Shown: positions 58,424 to 64,000 of the stretch, piece after piece
Layout: every line of letters starts with the position of its first letter
Numbering within the stretch: position 1 is the first letter of the stretch
Origin: Candidatus Babeliales bacterium
GTDB lineage: Bacteria; Babelota; Babeliae; Babelales; JABDEC01
NCBI GenBank assembly: GCA_031292305.1
Contig: JARLHJ010000046.1
Coordinates: forward strand, 1 to 64,000
Reading direction: 5' to 3'
DNA length: 64,000 nucleotides
Notes under the pieces: model-generated
What the model was told of the DNA's origin: nothing
Seen by the model: the letters and a program-made list of their open reading frames with translations, nothing else
Databases searched by the model: none
Position numbers and translations under genes: made by a program

Positions 58424-58467
58424 CGAGATGCCGGTTATAAAATACAGTTATATTATCAGGCATCTCG
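58424..58467. repeat. Inverted repeat between M23 peptidase and pilO
   Basis: The 9-bp arms CGAGATGCC and GGCATCTCG are separated by 26 AT-rich bases in the 129-base gap. No T-run follows on the minus strand, so it is not a standard terminator. It could be a processing or regulatory structure. Confidence 0.45.
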
Positions 58468-58511
58468 AGTAATTTTTGCAATACAAAAATTGTATCGTCG
58501 GATATCAAATA

Positions 58512-59723
58512 TTAAAAATCTAGCTTAGTCCATTGCAAGGGATCAACATGAATATTATTAATTCGCATTTCCCAATGTAAATGGTATCCAGTAGCATACC
58601 CGGTCATACCCATTTTACCAACAGGACTTCCGCGTCTTATTTTGTCACCAATATTGATATTAGCAAAACTATCTAAATGGAACAGCAAAGTAAAGATTCC
58701 TAATCCATGATCAATTACAACGGCATTGCCACTGCTTTTATATTTATTTTTTATAATAACAATTCCATCTTGTGGTGCCCAAACTACAGTCCTTGGAATT
58801 CCAGCTAAATCTACAGCCTTATGCATGTAACAGCCCTTTTCTTGTGTTACACGTTTCATACCATAATCACAAGAAACTCTTGTCATTTCCATAGGAATAT
58901 AAAATTCACCATTAAATAATTTTTCTGATGGTGATTTTTTTACAAGTTCCACTAGTTCATCTTCTAATACCGATTGATCAAGAGCGCCTTCTTCTTGTTC
59001 TTTAAGATGTTCTTTATTAAATGTTAGCACTTGTTTTTTAAATGGATAAGGTATCACTTGAAATTTACCGTGCAATGCCATAGCAGCACCTGTTTTGTCC
59101 ATAATATCTATTGTAAATGGATATTCAGTTGTACCCTCTTCACATGATATTGGAATAAAAGCTTCATATATTTTTGAAGATGCTGATTCTGGAAAAAAAT
59201 CATATTCTTTTGAAAGAATATTTACTCGAGCCGTTTTTATTTCCTTACTTACTTGAATTTGCAAATGTAAAGTTCTTCCTTGAAAGACTTTATAATCTGC
59301 GTCAGATTTTATAAATGCTGCTTGTAATGTAGTATTATCTACAAAAAATGTAAGCTCATGTTCTAATTTATTTTTACTGTACGCACCATCTACTAATTCT
59401 ATTTTTAATGCATGCTTACCATTTGATAATGATTTTGTAGGAATAGGTAATTGATGTTCAAATTCTTTTCGGTTTACTCTGAATTTATTTATAATTGATT
59501 TACCATCAAGCCAAACAGAAAGGTCTGAAACTTTATAATCATCTCTCCCTAGTAATGCTGCTTGAATATCCCCAGCATAATAACCACCATCATCTAATCC
59601 ATTAATTACTAGTACTGGGCAACTTTTATCAAATATGTAAATATACATACCCCAACCCATCCAGCCAAAAACTAGTAATACAAAAAAAATAACTGCATAA
59701 CTTATTCTAAAAACAGCACTCAT
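58512..59723 (-). CDS. M23-family peptidoglycan endopeptidase with membrane anchor
   Basis: This 403-residue protein has an N-terminal membrane segment (VIFFVLLVFGWMGWGMYIYIF), two Ig-like beta regions (about 40-230) and a C-terminal LytM/M23 domain. The zinc ligands are visible: HKAVDL gives His and Asp, and HLHW gives the final His. GNAVVIDHGLG, LLFHLDSF and GKMGMTGYATGYHLHWEM fit the family closely, so the enzyme should be active, cutting peptide cross-links in the wall. It lies just upstream of pilOPQ-like genes in the same orientation and may open the wall for that machine. Confidence 0.9.
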   Translation of the reverse strand: MSAVFRISYAVIFFVLLVFGWMGWGMYIYIFDKSCPVLVINGLDDGGYYAGDIQAALLGRDDYKVSDLSVWLDGKSIINKFRVNRKEFEHQLPIPTKSLSNGKHALKIELVDGAYSKNKLEHELTFFVDNTTLQAAFIKSDADYKVFQGRTLHLQIQVSKEIKTARVNILSKEYDFFPESASSKIYEAFIPISCEEGTTEYPFTIDIMDKTGAAMALHGKFQVIPYPFKKQVLTFNKEHLKEQEEGALDQSVLEDELVELVKKSPSEKLFNGEFYIPMEMTRVSCDYGMKRVTQEKGCYMHKAVDLAGIPRTVVWAPQDGIVIIKNKYKSSGNAVVIDHGLGIFTLLFHLDSFANINIGDKIRRGSPVGKMGMTGYATGYHLHWEMRINNIHVDPLQWTKLDF

Positions 59724-59825
59724 GTTGACCCCTATAAAAATTATTCTGTTGCCTGAAAATTAGTGAATTTTAAATTTTTTAAACACATTAAATATAGTCA
59801 GTTTTCCATGAGACGTAAATATAAA

Positions 59826-59861
59826 TTTACCGTGCTCCCCCTTGAGAGAGCTCAGGGTAAA
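59826..59861. repeat. GC-rich palindromic element before uvrC
   Basis: The palindrome CCCTTGAG-AGAG-CTCAGGG lies within an outer TTTACC...GGGTAAA pair in the gap between divergent genes. It is related in form to the palindromes near 55870 and in dnaG. With the 55870 copy it brackets the pil/M23 block. Confidence 0.5.
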
Positions 59862-59941
59862 CTGCTCCTTTGTCGATGACTGGAGGCATTTAGGTATTGC
59901 ATAATTAATTATTTTCAAGTAGAATATATACGAGGTGCAGA

Positions 59942-61207
59942 GTGAAAAATAAAGTTAAAACATTCCCAAAATTACCTGGAATATATACCTTTAAGGATAA
60001 AGATAACAATATTCTTTATCTGGGAAAAGCAAAATCCTTAAAAAACAGGGTTGCATCCTACTTTGCAAATCAGCACAAAGATTGGAAAATTAAACAATTA
60101 ATAGATGAATCTGTTGATATAGATTACATAATCACCCAAAATGAAGAAGAAGCACTCTTATTAGAAGCACAATTAATAAGAGAAAAAAAACCGAAATTTA
60201 ATGTACTTTTAAAACATGGCCAACCTTTTGTTTATTTCATGTTTACATATGATGATATTCCTGTTTTTAAAACTACCCGAAATAGAAAAGAACGGGGGGA
60301 GTATTTTGGTCCTTTTGTCAAAAAACAAGAAGCACGGAAAGTTTTCGAATTTTTAACACGCAAATTTAAATTAAAAACATGTAATCAAAAAATTCCTACA
60401 GGATGTTTAAATTATCACATTGGCAATTGTGCTGGCATGTGTATGGGTACAAAGTTTGACACTACAGAACATTTATTAAAAATAAAAATAGTAAAAGAAT
60501 TGCTTGCACAAAATTATGATAATTTAAGAACTACTCTGGAAGATGAATTTAAAATCGCAATGCAAGAACTTAAATTTGAACGCGCTAGAAATTTGCATGA
60601 ATATTTACAAAATTTAGAAGGCGTAATTACGTATCTAAAAATTTATTACACAGAAACTAAATATGAAAATGAAGTATCTTTTATGTCTAGTGATATTTGT
60701 AATGTTGTAGAAACTCCTAATTTAATTAATAGAAAACTTCAAGAATTTTTAAATTTGGATTCACAGCCAATAACTATAGATTGTTTTGATATATCACATT
60801 TTCAAAGCCAATATATTGTTGGTTCATGCGTACGATTCAAAAATGGCATACCAGAAAAAAATAAATTCAGACGCTTTAAAATAAAAACATTAGATACTCA
60901 AAATGATTATGCTGCATTACAAGAAATTGTTACGCGCAGATATCGTGACCCTAATGAAATACCTGATATAATAATGATCGATGGCGGCAAAGGTCAACTG
61001 AATGCTGTCAAAAATCTGTTCCCAAAAAGTGTATTTGTTAGCTTAGCCAAAAGAGAAGAAATTTTATTTACTCCAAATAATCCTGACGGTATACACTTAG
61101 ATATACAAACAGAAGTTGGCAGACTTTTAATTAGCATTCGCGACTATGCCCACCATTTTGCTATCAATTATCATCGTCTTAGACGTTCAAAAAATCATCT
61201 AATTTAG
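59942..61207 (+). CDS. uvrC: Shortened UvrC-like excinuclease subunit
   Basis: UvrC cuts DNA on both sides of bulky lesions in nucleotide excision repair. The 421-residue protein has an N-terminal GIY-YIG nuclease (PGIYTFKDKDNNILYLGKAKSLKNR), the YFGPF segment, a UVR-like helix pair (EFKIAMQELKFERARNLHEYL) and the RNase H-like second nuclease (IDCFDISHFQS, IIMIDGGKGQL). It lacks the C-terminal double helix-hairpin-helix that full UvrC (about 600 residues) uses to bind DNA, and ends with HRLRRSKNHLI. The start is a GTG with GAGGTG upstream. It may be a reduced but working UvrC or a specialised form. Confidence 0.88.
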   Translation: MKNKVKTFPKLPGIYTFKDKDNNILYLGKAKSLKNRVASYFANQHKDWKIKQLIDESVDIDYIITQNEEEALLLEAQLIREKKPKFNVLLKHGQPFVYFMFTYDDIPVFKTTRNRKERGEYFGPFVKKQEARKVFEFLTRKFKLKTCNQKIPTGCLNYHIGNCAGMCMGTKFDTTEHLLKIKIVKELLAQNYDNLRTTLEDEFKIAMQELKFERARNLHEYLQNLEGVITYLKIYYTETKYENEVSFMSSDICNVVETPNLINRKLQEFLNLDSQPITIDCFDISHFQSQYIVGSCVRFKNGIPEKNKFRRFKIKTLDTQNDYAALQEIVTRRYRDPNEIPDIIMIDGGKGQLNAVKNLFPKSVFVSLAKREEILFTPNNPDGIHLDIQTEVGRLLISIRDYAHHFAINYHRLRRSKNHLI

Positions 61208-61239
61208 ATTGCCTTTTATTTTAAAATCTAGTAAATCTC
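61206..61239 (+). promoter_or_regulatory. Duplicated upstream block of the 693-residue fibre gene
   Basis: A 34-base segment beginning AGATTGCCTTTTATTTTAAA matches 63526-63559, before the C1q-like gene, at 30 of 34 positions. Both copies lie upstream of surface-protein genes and are probably promoters. Confidence 0.45.
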
Positions 61240-61273
61240 TTTTTACTAATTCATAATGATTAGTAAAAAGAGA
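61236..61273. repeat. Perfect inverted repeat between uvrC and the collagen-like gene
   Basis: The 15-bp arms TCTCTTTTTACTAAT and ATTAGTAAAAAGAGA have an 8-base loop. No T-run follows on the + strand. It could be a weak terminator of uvrC, an operator, or part of the 5' leader of the fibre gene. Confidence 0.55.
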
Positions 61274-61286
61274 GTCTAATATTTAA

Positions 61287-63383
<2,097 letters not shown>

Positions 63384-63408
63384 ATAAATCTAGAAGCAAT
63401 TTTGTAAA

Positions 63409-63448
63409 AATAAGGGGTGTGAATTTAAATTCACACCCCTTATTTTTT
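63409..63448 (+). terminator. Terminator of the 693-residue fibre gene
   Basis: The 18-bp perfect stem centred on GGGGTGTGAATTT/AAATTCACACCCC is followed by TTTTTT. It lies 26 bases after the stop. Confidence 0.95.
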
Positions 63449-63525
63449 GTTTTGCAAAATCCAATTCAATCTCTTTTCCTTATAGTTTAATTGAAAATTT
63501 ATAAGTACCCATTTAAAAAAGACAC

Positions 63526-63559
63526 AGATTGCTTTTTATTTTAAAAATTAGTAAACCTC
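63526..63559 (+). promoter_or_regulatory. Duplicated upstream block of the C1q-like gene
   Basis: This is the second copy of the 34-base segment found at 61206-61239. It lies 32 bases before the start codon at 63592. It is probably a promoter region; no clear -35/-10 pair is assigned. Confidence 0.45.
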
Positions 63560-63591
63560 AAATAACTATTTCTTAAAAAAGGAGAATTTAA

Positions 63592-64000
63592 ATGCTTTTA
63601 AACATTCAAGCAACTCGAACGTTTTTTTTATTTATTGTTTTAGTTTCGCAAACAAAAATTTTTAGTGCCAATAAAAAACTGCTAAAAAACACTTTTCTTA
63701 ATGCTGTAGCACAAAAATATAATTGCAAACCACCTTTGGGCGAACCAAATGCATATGCGTCTAGAATAATTGGTGAATTTCAAAATGCTGGGGGTTATAT
63801 AGATTTTAATAGACCTTTAGTAGAAGACACTAATATTATATATTCTAATACTAACTCAAAGCCAAGATTTTCTATAACTACAAAAGGAACATATTTAATT
63901 ATATTTTCAGTACTTATAAGAAATTCTATGGGTATCGATCTAATAACCGTAGATTTAGTAAAAAATGAACATCCTATTATAACCGGAGCTAGTATTCAAC
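63592..64000 (+). CDS. Secreted C1q/TNF-like jelly-roll protein, 3' end outside window
   Basis: The first 136 residues are visible, with a strong ribosome-binding site (AAAAAAGGAG). A signal peptide (MLLNIQATRTFFLFIVLVSQTKIFSA) is followed by the box KNTFLNAVAQKYN. A beta-rich domain then has the C1q/TNF pattern: FSITTKGTYLIIFSVLIRN and IDLITVDLVKNEHPIITGASI, like the C-terminal heads of bacterial collagen-like spore proteins such as BclA. No Gly-X-Y segment is present before the edge. It is probably a trimeric surface head. The reading frame is open to the right edge. Confidence 0.75.
   Translation, partial: MLLNIQATRTFFLFIVLVSQTKIFSANKKLLKNTFLNAVAQKYNCKPPLGEPNAYASRIIGEFQNAGGYIDFNRPLVEDTNIIYSNTNSKPRFSITTKGTYLIIFSVLIRNSMGIDLITVDLVKNEHPIITGASIQ

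Overview
The window is strongly AT-rich and gene-dense. It comes from a Gram-negative-type bacterium: there are two predicted outer-membrane barrels that end in Phe, a secretin with PilO- and PilP-like partners, Lgt, lipobox proteins, MraY and D-Ala-D-Ala ligase. Many genes start with a signal peptide, and several encode eukaryote-like or repeat-rich secreted proteins: collagen-like, delta-60, WD40, cPLA2-type phospholipase and CaaX-ended proteins. This mix fits an intracellular or host-dependent lineage. My best guess from gene content is candidate phylum Dependentiae (TM6), but that is inference; no rRNA or tRNA gene is visible to test it.

Layout. 0-8 kb: the end of a tandem D-Ala-D-Ala ligase, then two paralogous delta-60 repeat proteins with a shared upstream block. 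8-10.5 kb: two small basic secreted proteins and an outer-membrane barrel. 10.6-16.6 kb: a CBS-domain membrane protein and the overlapping lgt-dnaG-rpoD cluster. 16.7-21.4 kb: two collagen-like fibre proteins. 21.5-27.9 kb: SlyD-like isomerase, RRM protein, MnmG, a small secreted protein, MraY and an FtsH-like protease. 28-37 kb: a secreted approximately 100-residue-repeat family, an amino-acid permease, a cPLA2-like phospholipase, ThyX, a secreted acetyltransferase and two adjacent secreted paralogs that end in CaaX boxes. 37-46 kb: a second barrel and an accessory stretch of hydrolases with several broken genes, three of them damaged in or next to the signal peptide. 46-54 kb: PolA, two WD40 proteins, a 39-residue secreted peptide and PriA. 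54-60 kb: a degenerate J-domain protein, an HMA-like lipoprotein, PilO-PilP-PilQ and an M23 peptidase. 60-64 kb: a short UvrC, a third collagen-like protein and the start of a C1q/TNF-like protein cut by the window edge.

How it may work together. The housekeeping genes cover replication, repair, transcription, wall synthesis and envelope biogenesis. The accessory genes suggest a cell surface decorated with fibres and propellers, plus secreted enzymes acting on host lipids. Three observations stand out. A short motif of the form [DN]-x-[FY]-x(2)-[AST]-x(3)-[KR]-[YF] occurs in otherwise unrelated surface proteins. Two adjacent secreted paralogs end in CTLQ and CVIL. A run of genes at 38.7-45.7 kb is decaying, with breaks concentrated at secretion signals.
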